Assembly: GCA_947561395.2 (NCBI GenBank)
Contig: OX387183.1
Span: forward strand, 32,414,853-32,478,852
Direction: 5' to 3'
Source: Buxus sempervirens
Taxonomy: Eukaryota; Streptophyta; Magnoliopsida; Buxales; Buxaceae
Length of the DNA: 64,000 nt
Part shown: positions 37,444-48,044 of the stretch, in pieces
How the letters are laid out: each line of letters opens with the position of its first letter
How positions within the stretch are numbered: the stretch's first letter is position 1
Program-made: the position numbers and the translations under genes
Notes under the pieces: generated by a model
The model's input: the letters and a program-made list of their open reading frames with translations, nothing else
What the model was told of the DNA's origin: nothing
Database searches by the model: none

Positions 37444-38806
37444 CAGAGAGGAAGCGTGGAATGGCTAGGGTTTTCTTGATCGTTCTGAAAAGGGGGAGAC
37501 AGTGAGGGCTTCAAGAGCCTTCTCGACCGATCTGAAAGGGGTCAAAAAAAAAGTATAGAACCTCGGACCTGCTACCTACTACAAAGAAGAACAAATTTGA
37601 GAGGGCTCGGGAGCGTTCTTCAAGTAAAACCCTCAGATTAGGGGGTGGTGGGGTGACGCATGGTGGGGAAGAAAGGATTGATAGGGAGAGAGGAAGATGG
37701 TCGTCTATGCAGGTGGAAGCTTCTGGAGAAGGAACTCTCCTCTCCCGTCTTCCCTTCCACGTGTCGATGGTCGACGGAAGATTGCTCGAGAAGGAAGACT
37801 GGTCGACAGCATAGAGAGACAGAGAACGAAGCTTCCTGGAGTAGAGAAAGAGAGATAGAGAGCGATGTCAGGTCTTCTAAATTGAGGTGTCAGGCCTCCA
37901 AAGCCTCTGTAAAATAATATAATATAACAAAATTAAAATAAAAATTTGAGGTGTCAAGTCCAAAATTGACCTTAAGCCTCTGTTGAAATTTTACGGTGAC
38001 AGTTTGAAGTGTCAGGTTGAAATTTTTGAAATTTTGCCAAAATATTTAGAAGTGTCAGATTGAAATTTTGAAGTGGCTTTTGTAAAATATTTGGATGGGA
38101 TTGACGAAGGTGTTCACGGATTTCCCTGGGTTGCAAAAAGGTCCCGTATCTGGAATCCTAATGTCGATCAAATTCAAATGGGTGACTACCTACACCCTTA
38201 AAACTTGATAGGCAGTGGCTCATGAGTAAATCAATAAAAATAAATTAGAATGGGGTCATCAGACATGCCTAAACCTGAAAATGAACTACACCCGTCCGAG
38301 CAGGCTGGGTCTAAAAAAAATTGGGTGTGTATAGTGACCTTCCACACCTTAACTCCATGGATGGTGGCAACTTCCTATTCTATCTAGTCCCGTGTAAGAT
38401 GTGTGGAGTTGAGTAATCTATATGGTTTTACAAGGACGTGCTAGTAGGGGTAGAGCCCACTAGGGTTACTAAGGACTAATAGGGGAAGATCTAGACGATC
38501 ATTTTTGCTTGATGTAGGATTTTCTTTATTAATATTGCGGATGGAATATTGATAGAACTTGATTACATGTTTAGTTTATTATTTAAGTTTGCAAGTTTAG
38601 TTAATCCACTTGTCTAGATTATATTATTTAGAAGGAATTTGATTTTGCAAGTTGATGTTAATTTTTGCACTTCAATTGAGGTATTAAATAAATTTTAAAT
38701 TCAAGCATACTCTGATATTATTATTTTGATTAATCCGGATTTTAGCATTTATTTTGGGCCCAGAAGGTCCACTCCTTGGATTTAGATTTAATATAGTTAG
38801 GTAAAG

Positions 38807-38811
38807 ACAGG
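38807..38811. other. Target-site duplication, left copy (ACAGG)
   Basis: Five bases identical to 57049-57053, as expected for Ty3-type integration. Confidence 0.92.
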
Positions 38812-39874
38812 TGTGCGCGCGTGGGAAACGCGGCACGGGGTAAATCGGAGTCGCCACCGCCTGATGGGGTGCAGGCGGACACCTAGGTGCCTAATTTCGT
38901 CTATTTAGGGCTTTGGGTCTGCGGCTTGAGATTCTAAGTCTTGGTTCTCGGTTGCGGGCTGGGGAAGTCCGTAGACACCCCAATCCGCCCCGTCGGATGA
39001 CGGGTCCCGTGGGTTCCCTATTTTGAGTCAGCTTTTCCTATTTTGGTTCTCACCCGGTTCCTAATCCAGCATGCTTTTTTTGTTAGGTCTTGGCGGGACC
39101 ACCTGAGTGGTGTGGGTCCCTTTAGTTGATTTTATCTTGTTCTGCTTAACTTTGATTGATCTGGGTCTGTTTGGGGTGGGCCCCGTTGGAAGGCCCAACC
39201 GGTGTCCTTGTTGGGCTTAGGTTGGCCCGTGTGCCCTTGGTGGGCCTCCATCTAACCCTAGGAGGCCCTGTGGGCTTTGGATAATGAGTTGGTTTTTTAT
39301 TAAGGTTCAAGTTTGAAGCTTAAGTGGTTTTCATGCCAGTGGTGGGCCGGATTGGTTTGTGGGCCCCTTTGGTGGGCCCCCATGGTGGCCAAGTGATTTT
39401 ATGTTATCTTATTTTAATCTTGCCAAAGTGGGCTGGTCACTGGGCTTGGGGCCCGTGATCCAGACGTTGGGGCTTGAAAGCCCAGTTCCTTGGAGGTTAG
39501 GGCTTGCACCCTAACTCGGTTCGGTTAACGGGCTTCTAGCGGGCCCGACAGACCCTAGCCCTTGGTCTCGGCCAAACCATGCAGTTCATGCACTCATTTC
39601 ACATTACAAGGCGCGGGTGGGCCGCATTGGGTTTGGCCCATCCGATTAGATCGGTTAATTTCAATTAATCTTGCTTAAGTTGCATGCTTTGGTGTTCATT
39701 GGGCTTGGTGGGCCCCGTTGGAAGGCCCACGAGTGTGCCAAGTTAGACCGGTTGGTCTCAGTCCCATCTTGGGTTTCCGGGTGGCCCGGAAACCCTATTG
39801 GTTCAATTGGTTATGGTTCAAATCACTCAAAATTCGGTCAAGGATCAAACAATGCACAAAATACACTTTCTGGG

Positions 39875-40020
39875 TGTATCCGGCAACTCAGACCGGATAC
39901 ACATGGTCTGCAGGTGATCCGGCCAGAGTGGCCGGATACACAGGGGCCCTAGGTTATCCGGCCTTGATGGCCGGATATGCTAAGGCCTCAGGTGATCCGG
40001 CCTGAGTTGTCGGATCACCC
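39875..40020. repeat. Downstream palindrome cluster in 3' LTR (4 units)
   Basis: Four inverted repeats with arms like GTGTATCCGG / CCGGATACAC or GGTGATCCGG / CCGGATCACC recur every 38-40 bp. Loops differ but arms pair, including compensating arm changes (TAT/ATA versus GAT/ATC). An identical cluster is at 54899-55044. Confidence 0.92.
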
Positions 40021-41195
40021 TGGAATGGCCTTTTTTGGTCTTTCGGCAGTGGGGGTGACCTCCAGGGGGTTCCCAGGGGTTCCTGCAGGTCATGTGGGCC
40101 CCTGGGCAGGCCCACCTTGGTTCAGATTGGGTGAAAGGTTTCCTTTGGCCCATTTTTGGGGTCTTTCGAGCAAGACAAATGGGGCTTGGGGCCACTGTTG
40201 TTCCCCACAGCCCCTTGCATGGTCCAGCATGGAGTAGTCGCAGGGGTACTAGGAGCATACTTACATGCATATACTCAAAAGGAAATAGCAAGCTTTGAGA
40301 AATAATGAAAACATGGCATTGGCATGCATCCTCATGTGATAGCATTTTCCAGCAAAGGTTCAATAGGAAAAGGGCTGCCGAAAACCACAAGTCCACATGC
40401 ATACGAGAAGCGGAAAATAGCAAAAAAGAAAAGATGCCAAAGAGAGCCATACGCATGTGAAAAGGACAATGGAGATCGTACTCTAACACGCATTCCCTAC
40501 ATATCTTAGCAATGTATGGGCCTAAGACTCATGCTCAACCTATCGAATATTCAGAGAAGGGGAAGAGAGGGGGGCTTACGTAGGGATACATGAGATGAAT
40601 TATGGGGGAACAAACTCCTCCCTACTGAATCCCCAAGGATTCCCAAAACCGCAAAGCTCGTTGGCCTCCAATGGGGTGGCCGGCGCTACCATATTTTTAT
40701 GAGGTTGTGCACGAGGTCTCTCTCACCTTGAGAGACCTCCATGTTACCCAAGGAACAAGGCAAATCACATGCAAGACAAAGCCTAGGGCAGGTTCATGCA
40801 ATGGGAGATGACCAACTTAACAAAATTCCACAGAAAAATCTAGATTTAACATATGATGGATACAATATGATGAGGAGTGATACCTGAGTGTTCCTACACT
40901 TCCTTGCAAGGTGGGGGCACCTTCTTTGGCTTGGACAGCAACTGGAGAGCACCCAGATGTTCAAACTTCACTTCTGCAGCAATCCACCTCTCCTTGTTTC
41001 AACAAGGAACAGCAGAGGAAGAAGAGGGCTTGGGTTTTTGTAGCCTTGGGGATGGAGTGATGAGGTTATGGAGGGCCAAGGAGGGTTGGAAAGAGGCTGG
41101 TTCGGAGAGGCAAAAGGGGGCAAAGCAGGTCCAAGAAGGGTGCAATGAGCCAACCCTTGGAAAGGGGGCTGCTGCCCCCTTTTATAACAATTTTA

Positions 41196-41450
41196 ATGTA
41201 TCCGGACTTGGAGTCCGGATACACTATATATCATGTGTATCCGGCCTCCAAGGCTGGATACACTAAGCCTCATGTGTATCCGGTCTTGAAGGCCGGATAC
41301 AAAACATAATAATTGCCAAAATTTAATTCCGCCGCGAATTTGTCGGAGAATCGGCGCGAATCTCGCCGAGCAAATCTTTGTATCCGGCCTTGGAGTCCGG
41401 ATATACATAGGGGCACGTGTATCCGGCATTAAATGCCGGATACAAATCGA
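41196..41450. repeat. Promoter-proximal palindrome cluster in 3' LTR (5 units)
   Basis: Five GTATCCGG...CCGGATAC inverted repeats lie just upstream (minus sense) of the TATA box at about 41179-41188. Three are tightly spaced (about 38 bp) and two are set apart. An identical cluster is at 56220-56474. Confidence 0.92.
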
Positions 41451-42025
41451 AAAATTACGGATTTGCCCTTCGACTTGACCGATTCGACCGATTCGACCGA
41501 TTTGACACTTTTGGATATCTACGGATTGCCCCGTACGAATTTTTGTTTAGTCCTTGAGATTTTTGGATATTCAAGATTTAGTCCCCGAGATATTTTGCTG
41601 CGTTGGCTGCCACGTGTGCAATTTCCGCGCCACGTGTGCAGTTTCTGGCATTTGCCGCCCAGAAACTTCGACAGCTCATATCTCTTTCATCTGATCTCCG
41701 ATTTGAGCAAACTCAATTGCGTTGAACTCGTATTGGAGCCCTCTATTCAATGACATAGGGTTAAGCACTTGGCACGGAATTCAAGGAAAAGTCAACTTTC
41801 GGCTCATCCTTAAGTTTGACCGCCCGCAGAACCCTCATCCGGACTCCGATTCCAGCAAACTCAGTTGCGTTGGAACCGTGTCGAGATTCTCTATCCAATG
41901 GGATGAAACAAGGTGGCCAAATTTTATCTGATTAAAAGGTCAACTTTCCACCCCTCAGGGTTTGACTTTTTAGCCGGGTTTTGCATTTCTGGCTTTTCGG
42001 GAGCGCAAAAATGAGGTGCTTACAG

Positions 42026-42037
42026 CTGCCCCTCTTT
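42026..42037 (-). promoter_or_regulatory. Polypurine tract
   Basis: In element sense AAAGAGGGGCAG lies immediately before the 3' LTR, at the expected place for plus-strand priming. Confidence 0.75.
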
Positions 42038-42784
42038 GCCGGAGTCACCTTGTGGATGAACGGCAAAGAGAAAAAGAATCTCATTTTTGCGCCTGGCATT
42101 TCTATCGACATGGTCGACGAGCTTTAGTCCTTTGAAGTTTTCATTTTGAGCGGGGAACGGCCAATGATGTGGCGTCACTTCCTAGCTTCAGAGTTTCCTC
42201 ACCCTTTGCTTTTCGGGTTTTTGTAGGGCAACTCTTCAGCATTTAACTTAAATTTGAAAGAGATTAGATTGGACTTGAGCTCGCCAACCTGTTTTGGCGT
42301 TAATGCCAGACACTTGACAATATTCTTTTCTTCTTGTTTGTTCCCTTAAAGCTTTTAGGTGACTTCAGACTTCTGACCAATTCGTGTCTTTTACTTGAAG
42401 CTTGCTTGCATTTTCTTTTGGTGTCCAAGGGTTGGGTTAGGATGTGGACCGAATGGAGAAGAGAGGAATGAAAGGTGGAGGAAGAGTTGCTGTTGGTGAG
42501 GAGGTGCTTCCAGCGCTGTCCAGTGCCTCAGAGGAGCTCACACACCTGCTCTAATCTATTTACAAAATTGTGAAATCAAAAATTACAAAAGGGCCATCTT
42601 GCCCGATGATATCTTCACTCATGCTCATTCTTCTTCATGTCTTCTTTCTCTGTTGTTTCCAGAAATGGGGAACAACTTGTTCCACCTTGAAGAGACACTT
42701 TGTTCTGGGGACTCCGTGTCCTTCATCATTGGGAGATGCTTTGCTCCTTAGTATTTCAAGTGGTGGGAGACGCCCTGCTCCTTA
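42038..42784. other. Non-coding 3' internal sequence of the element
   Basis: No pol motif is seen on either strand between the polypurine tract and the tandem arrays. Confidence 0.6.
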
Positions 42785-43078
42785 GGGACACATTTCCGTG
42801 TCATTCAAATGGTGGGAGACATCTTGCTCCTTAGGGACACATTTCCGTGTCATTCAAATGGTCGGAGCCGCCTTGCTCCTTAGGGACACATTTCCGTGTC
42901 ATTCAAATGGTGGGAGACATCTTGCTCCTTAGGGACACATTTCCGTGTCATTCAAATGGTGGGAGACATCTTGCTCCTTAGGGACACATTTCCGTGTCAT
43001 TCAAATGGTCGGAACCGCCTTGCTCCTTAGGGACACATTTCCGTGTCATTCAAATGGTGGGAGACATCTTGCTCCTGG
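42785..43078. repeat. 49-bp tandem array (6 units)
   Basis: Units start GGGACACATTTCCGTGTCA at 42785, 42834, 42883, 42932, 42981 and 43030, an exact 49-bp period. Two unit types alternate irregularly (GGTGGGAGACATC and GGTCGGAGCCGCC-like). Each unit contains the short palindrome GACACATTTCCGTGTC. Degraded units extend upstream to about 42720. Confidence 0.95.
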
Positions 43079-43189
43079 TGGTTCGGAGTCGCCTTGCTCC
43101 TTTAGTCTTTTGCTCATTCTTTTCTTCGTCTCGGTTGTCTTTGAAGCTGCCTCTGCCTATCTCTGACTCATCTGTCAGCGGCTTTGGTT

Positions 43190-45450
43190 TCACAAGATTC
43201 TGCCAACCAATGTGTGAATACACTGTGATAGCTCTTTCTGCGTCCCATGTGTGAATACATGGTGATGATTTTCTTGCGCATCAGCGTGTGACTACGCAGT
43301 GATGGCTTCTCTGCGTCCCATGTGTGAATACACAGTGACGGTTCTTGCACATCAGCGTGTGAATACGCAGTGATGGCTTTTCTGCGTCCCATGTGTGAAT
43401 ACACGGTGAAGGTTCTTTTGCGCATCAGCGTGTGAATACGCAGTGATGGCTTTTCTGCGTCCCATGTGTGAATACACGGTGACGGTTCTTTTTCGCGCAT
43501 CAGCGTGTGAATACGCCGTGATGGCTTTTCTGCGTCCCATGTGTGAATACACGGTGACGCTTTTCTTTGGAGATGTCTTGCTCCTTTTGTTTTTAAGTCT
43601 TGGAGGTTCCTTGCTCAATTCTGTCTTCAAATTCATTTTTTTTTTTTTGTTGGAGGCTCCTCGCTCCATTCTGTCTTCAAATTTCGGAGGCTTCTTGCTC
43701 CATTCTGTCTTTGCCCAGTACTTATTCTGACTTGGTAATTTCTTTTTCTTTCTTGATTGCATTCAAAGTTGCCTTCCCCAATCTCTGACTCATTCGCCAG
43801 TAGCTTTGGCCTCATAAACTTGGTCAACCGATGTGTGAATACACTGGATGACTCTTTCTGCGTCCCGTGTGTGAATACATGGTGACGGTTCTTGCGCATC
43901 AGCGTGTGAATATGCTGTGATGGCTTTTTTGCGTCCCATGTGTGAATACACGGTGACGGTTTTCTTTTGCGCATCAGCGTGTGAATACGCAGTGATGGCT
44001 TTTCTGCGTCCCATGTGTGAATACACGGTGACGGTTTTCTTTTGCGCATCAGCGTGTGAATACGCAGTGATGGCTTTTCTGCGTCCCATGTGTGAATACA
44101 CGGTGACGGTTCTTTCGCGCATCAGCGTGTGAATACGCAGTGATGGCCTTTCTGCGTCCCATGTGTGAATACACGGTGACGGTTCTTTTTTTGCGCATCA
44201 GCGTGTGAATACGCCGTGATGGCTTTTCTGCGTCCCATGTGTGAATACACGGTGACGGTTCTTTTGCGCATCAGCGTGTGAATACGCAGTGATGGCTTTT
44301 CTGCGTCCCGTGTCTGAATACACGGTGACGGTTCTTTTGCGCATCAGCGTGTGAATACGCCGTGATGGCTTTTCTGCGTCCCATGTGTGAATACACGGTG
44401 ACGCTTTTCTTTGGAGATGTCTTGCTCCTTTTGTTTTTAAGTCTTGGAGGTTCCTTGCTCAATTCTGTCTTCAAATTCATTTTTTTTTTTTTGTTGGAGG
44501 CTCCTCGCTCCATTCTGTCTTCAAATTTCGGAGGCTTCTTGCTCCATTCTGTCTTTGCCCAGTACTTATTCTGACTTGGTAATTTCTTTTTCTTTCTTGA
44601 TTGCATTCAAAGTTGCCTTCCCCAATCTCTGACTCATTCGCCAGTAGCTTTGGCCTCATAAACTTGGTCAACCGATGTGTGAATACACTGGATGACTCTT
44701 TCTGCGTCCCGTGTGTGAATACATGGTGACGGTTCTTGCGCATCAGCGTGTGAATATGCTGTGATGGCTTTTTTGCGTCCCATGTGTGAATACACGGTGA
44801 CGGTTTTCTTTTGCGCATCAGCGTGTGAATACGCAGTGATGGCTTTTCTGCGTCCCATGTGTGAATACACGGTGACGGTTTTCTTTTGCGCATCAGCGTG
44901 TGAATACGCAGTGATGGCTTTTCTGCGTCCCATGTGTGAATACACGGTGACGGTTCTTTCGCGCATCAGCGTGTGAATACGCAGTGATGGCCTTTCTGCG
45001 TCCCATGTGTGAATACACGGTGACGGTTCTTTTTTTGCGCATCAGCGTGTGAATACGCCGTGATGGCTTTTCTGCGTCCCATGTGTGAATACACGGTGAC
45101 GGTTCTTTTGCGCATCAGCGTGTGAATACGCAGTGATGGCTTTTCTGCGTCCCGTGTGTGAATACACGGTGACGGTTCTTTTGCGCATCAGCGTGTGAAT
45201 ACGCAGTGATGGCTTTTCTGCGTCCCATGTGTGAATACATGGTGATGGTTCTTTTTTGCGCATCGGCGTGTGAATACGCCGTGATGGCTTTTCTGCGTCC
45301 TGTGTGTGAATACACGGTGACGGTTCTCTTTCGCGCATCAGCGTGTGAATACGCCGTGATGGCTTTTCTGTGTCCCATGTGTGAATACACGGTGACGACT
45401 TTCTTTTGCACATCAGCGTGTGAATACGCCGTGATGGCTTTTCTGTCTGT
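43190..45450. repeat. About 73-bp dimeric tandem array with an 844-bp higher-order duplication
   Basis: The basic unit combines two related halves of about 36 bp: GTGTGAATACGCAGTGATGG...CTGCGTCCCAT and GTGTGAATACACGGTGACGG...GCGCATCAGC. The array is interrupted by a non-repeat block beginning TTTGGAGATGTCTTGCTCC at about 43565. That block together with its following repeats recurs exactly 844 bp downstream (about 44409), so about 43559-44402 is duplicated as 44403-45246 with almost no differences. Long open frames on both strands here are composition artefacts. Tandem arrays near the 3' LTR are a known feature of Ogre/Tat elements and can seed satellite DNA. Confidence 0.93.
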
Positions 45451-47375
45451 CTCCAATTCTGTCAGTACCTGTAGAAGTTCATGTGAAATTGGGTCAATTA
45501 GAATTCATTTGTTTCATCAAAAATTATGTGCAGATCCAAGTAATTTCTCCTTTGTTGAAACCTTTTGGGGATTCACCAAATGTTCGGATTTTTCTTTCTG
45601 AAGTGGGTCCATGGCGAGACCAGCAATCTTTGGGTCAGTTACCTGACAGTCTCGTTTAGACTTAGGAAACTGTGCCATCCGGCACTTCCTGTAGGTGTCT
45701 CAACATTCTGGCCTTCAATGGCATACCCCTGGTTGAAATGAGGGGAGTTATTTTGGGTTCAGGGGGTTCTTTGGTACTGCCCCGCCCTGGCTTTTCTTTG
45801 ATTTTTTTCTCTCTCTTTTTCTTTCTCCTTTTCCCCTACCCTTGGTTGTGGGTTGTGTAAGGGATTTTTTTCTTTGATTGATTCTCTCATTTGGGGTTTG
45901 GTGCCCCACCCCATTTTTAGGGCCCTGACAATTTCCATGGATCATGACACACAATGATCAGAGAGGACTTATCATTAGGACGAAATGTAGGCTTTGTTTC
46001 CAGTGTTTAGAAATGAAGGATAAACAGGCTCAAACCCTATATAGCTTCACTCTATGGGTAACCATTATGTCTAGCCAAAGTTCTTCTCTGTCTTTTATGG
46101 TTCTGTCATTGCCAGCTTGCCCAAGATTCGATGTTACATTCTCTGCAATCAAAAAGGACTTCATAGTAGGACGAAATGTAGGCTGGGCTCAAGGGTTCAA
46201 AAGAAAGGGTACGAAGGCTCGAAATTGACGCATGGGTTAAGCCATGTCCTGTACACCCTTTTTTGTTAGGGCTCGCTTCACCTTTGTTCCTGTAACTTTA
46301 TACTCAACTCTGATTAGCTTCTTCTTATTTTTTTCATTTTCGTTCTTTTCTTTCTTTCCCTTCTTTCTTGGGTATTCTGCCCCAATTCTTGATTCTTGCC
46401 CTCGGGGTTTTCCCCGGCATTTGTTCTCTTCTTTTTTCTTTTCTTTCGAGGGACTGCCCCCCAGTTCTTTCTTGGAGTTCTTGCTTTCTGGGGGCTCTCT
46501 CCATTCCTTACTTCTGTCCCCTTTGTTCTTAGGGTGCTTTTCACTTTGTCCTATCTCCACCTTCCTCCTCTTTGCGTCTCTAACCGTACAAGTCTTTTAT
46601 GCCCCAGTTTTGGAGACAGGACATGGTAGGTTAAATGAAGGAATTGTTAGGCTCAAAGTGTTTTGCTAGGGTTTCATCTGGTGTCAGATGATTTTTGGAG
46701 GAGATCAAGGATGGCCTTTCTTCCTTTCACAGAGAATGTAACACTTAATTACTTTTGCATGATTAGCTGGCTCGAGAGCCATTCTTCTTCTTTGTTCATC
46801 ATTTTTTTTTTTTTTTTTGCTTTTTGACTTTACCCCAGTTTGGGGTGGCTAGACATAACGTGGGTTAGAAATGAGACGATCAAGCTCAACACGTTTAACT
46901 AGCGGAATTTATTTGAAGTATCTTAGCCAAAAGATGGCCTCTCATCATTTCGTTGAGATCATTGATCCTGGATTATGTCAGTGACCTTTGACTAGTATAG
47001 GCACCCTGCCCTTTCTTTTCTTTTCTCCCATATCACAATTTGCCCCTTTGTTTGGCGAGGTAGGTTTTTGATGTGATTTTGGGGGGATCCCTTAGCTATG
47101 TTGAGACCTGCACAGTTTGTGCTATTTGGCACGTTCCATTTGTCACATTTTGATTGTTCAGGTTTGTCCCAAGATCACGGTCATGCCTGGGTGTGGCTGA
47201 AACTTCAGTGATTTCCCAAAAGATTTCATAATCTTGCAAACAGAAATATGCTGTCCAGTTCAGAGTTTTAAAAGAAAAGAAAGTGTAAGCAAAATAGGCA
47301 ATCAAATTATGCAAAAAGGGGTGGCCGATGTAATCGGCGCTCTTGGAATTCAGTTGCATGCCGCGGACGGGGCTT
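45451..47375. other. 3' internal region without pol motifs
   Basis: No reverse transcriptase, integrase or protease signature is visible on the minus strand. It has pyrimidine-rich plus-strand stretches (45790-45850, 46310-46560). A roughly 30-bp motif around GGACGAAATGTAGGCT occurs twice (about 45978 and 46173). Confidence 0.6.
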
Positions 47376-48044
47376 TCAAGTGCTCTTCTCATCATCATCC
47401 CCTCCTTCTTGTGGGGAGATGGGTGGTTCGGATATCCGAATCTGTGCTAGCATGTCAGAGATGTCTTGTCCTTCAGTGGACCTTGGCTTCTTGAGCATTT
47501 CCTTCAAGAATCCTTGATCAATCAGATCTTGAATGTCATGCCGTAGGTCCCAGCATCGGCTTGTGTGGTGCCCTGGAGCACCAGAATGGTACTCGCATCG
47601 CTCCGCAGCATTGTAGCTTCTGGCATTAACCAATCGAGGCTTCGGGGGCTTAATCCGCACATACCCCTCCTTCAGCAGCATTGGTAGTAACTCAGCCGGT
47701 GTATATGGTAGTGGGGTAAAAACCCTCCTCAGTCTGGCCTCCATTTCTTCTCTTGTCCTCTTTGGGGGGCCCTTTGAATGATCCATCCTTCGGTCGTGTT
47801 GCCCTTTGCCACGGTAGACGTTTAGCTTCTTCGAAAGCTGGGGGACATCTGCCGCTATGGCTTTTCCTTTCTCCCTTTGCCTTCGACCATCTTCTCTTTT
47901 TTTCTTTTTCTTTTTTCTTTTTTTTTTTCCTCTTTTTTTTTTTTCTCTTTTTTTTTTTGCTTTTTTTTTCAATTTGGCGGAGGGTCGATCTTGAGCTCCC
48001 CAGCTTCCAGAAGATCTTGGACGGCATGACGAAGGCTCCAACAT
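47376..48044 (-). CDS. Second gag-tail-like frame
   Basis: The frame has a very Lys-rich start encoded by a poly-T tract, then a region RRVFTPLPYTPAELLPMLL and CEYHSGAPGHHTSRCWDLRH. This is the Cys-His motif and linker that end Ogre-type gag proteins. It repeats the layout of the gag C-terminus next door (FTQLPYTLAEILPTLLQEG; CGYHRGAPGHDTDECWSLRH), so the element carries two diverged copies of this module. It belongs to the retroelement and is treated as a fossil part. Confidence 0.75.
   Translation of the reverse strand: MLEPSSCRPRSSGSWGAQDRPSAKLKKKAKKKREKKKRGKKKRKKKKKKREDGRRQREKGKAIAADVPQLSKKLNVYRGKGQHDRRMDHSKGPPKRTREEMEARLRRVFTPLPYTPAELLPMLLKEGYVRIKPPKPRLVNARSYNAAERCEYHSGAPGHHTSRCWDLRHDIQDLIDQGFLKEMLKKPRSTEGQDISDMLAQIRISEPPISPQEGGDDDEKST
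47885..47972. repeat. Poly-T/TTTTTC tract
   Basis: About 90 bp of T runs broken by single C bases lie between the two gag-tail modules. On the minus strand it reads as Lys/Arg codons. Confidence 0.9.

Larger units (their letters stand above)
34031..38811. other. AT-rich region, no recognised gene
   Basis: No family-level coding match was found. At 37033-37443 (minus) a 136-codon frame starts with a hydrophobic segment (FFSTAILFLLG), preceded by an AACCCTAGCC leader, and meets a possible splice donor CAG|GTACTA. It may be a first exon of an unknown gene, but nothing further supports it. From about 37870 to 38100 words like GAGGTGTCA / GAAGTGTCAG recur in an irregular repeat. Confidence 0.45.
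38812..42024 (-). repeat. 3' LTR of the 18.2-kb element
   Basis: Same length and sequence as the 5' LTR. The polypurine tract adjoins its 42024 end. Confidence 0.93.

Noticed and set aside
37660-37917. 85-codon basic frame (plus)
   Set aside because: Charged low-complexity composition, no family match and no supporting exon structure.
38100-38811. Left flank of the 18.2-kb element as part of an older LTR
   Set aside because: The closed target site resembles a Tekay/Del LTR end (GGGACGTGACA), but I could not find the matching start, so it is not listed as a feature.
39671-41931. Numerous open frames of 60-170 codons inside the LTRs (repeated identically at +15,024)
   Set aside because: They fall in LTR sequence, lie on both strands and overlap the palindromes and promoter; no domain is recognisable.
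43190-45450. Regular repeats considered as a CRISPR array
   Set aside because: Units are contiguous with no unique spacers, the DNA is plant nuclear and the repeats belong to a retroelement.
43168-45456. Long overlapping open frames on both strands with repeated ATACEYAVMAF-like or IHTWDAEKPS-like peptides
   Set aside because: They are translations of the 73-bp tandem array, whose period and composition keep several frames open. There is no protein family similarity.
46237-46669. Lys/Glu-rich (minus) and Phe/Ser-rich (plus) frames
   Set aside because: They arise from a pyrimidine-rich tract in the retroelement's 3' internal region.
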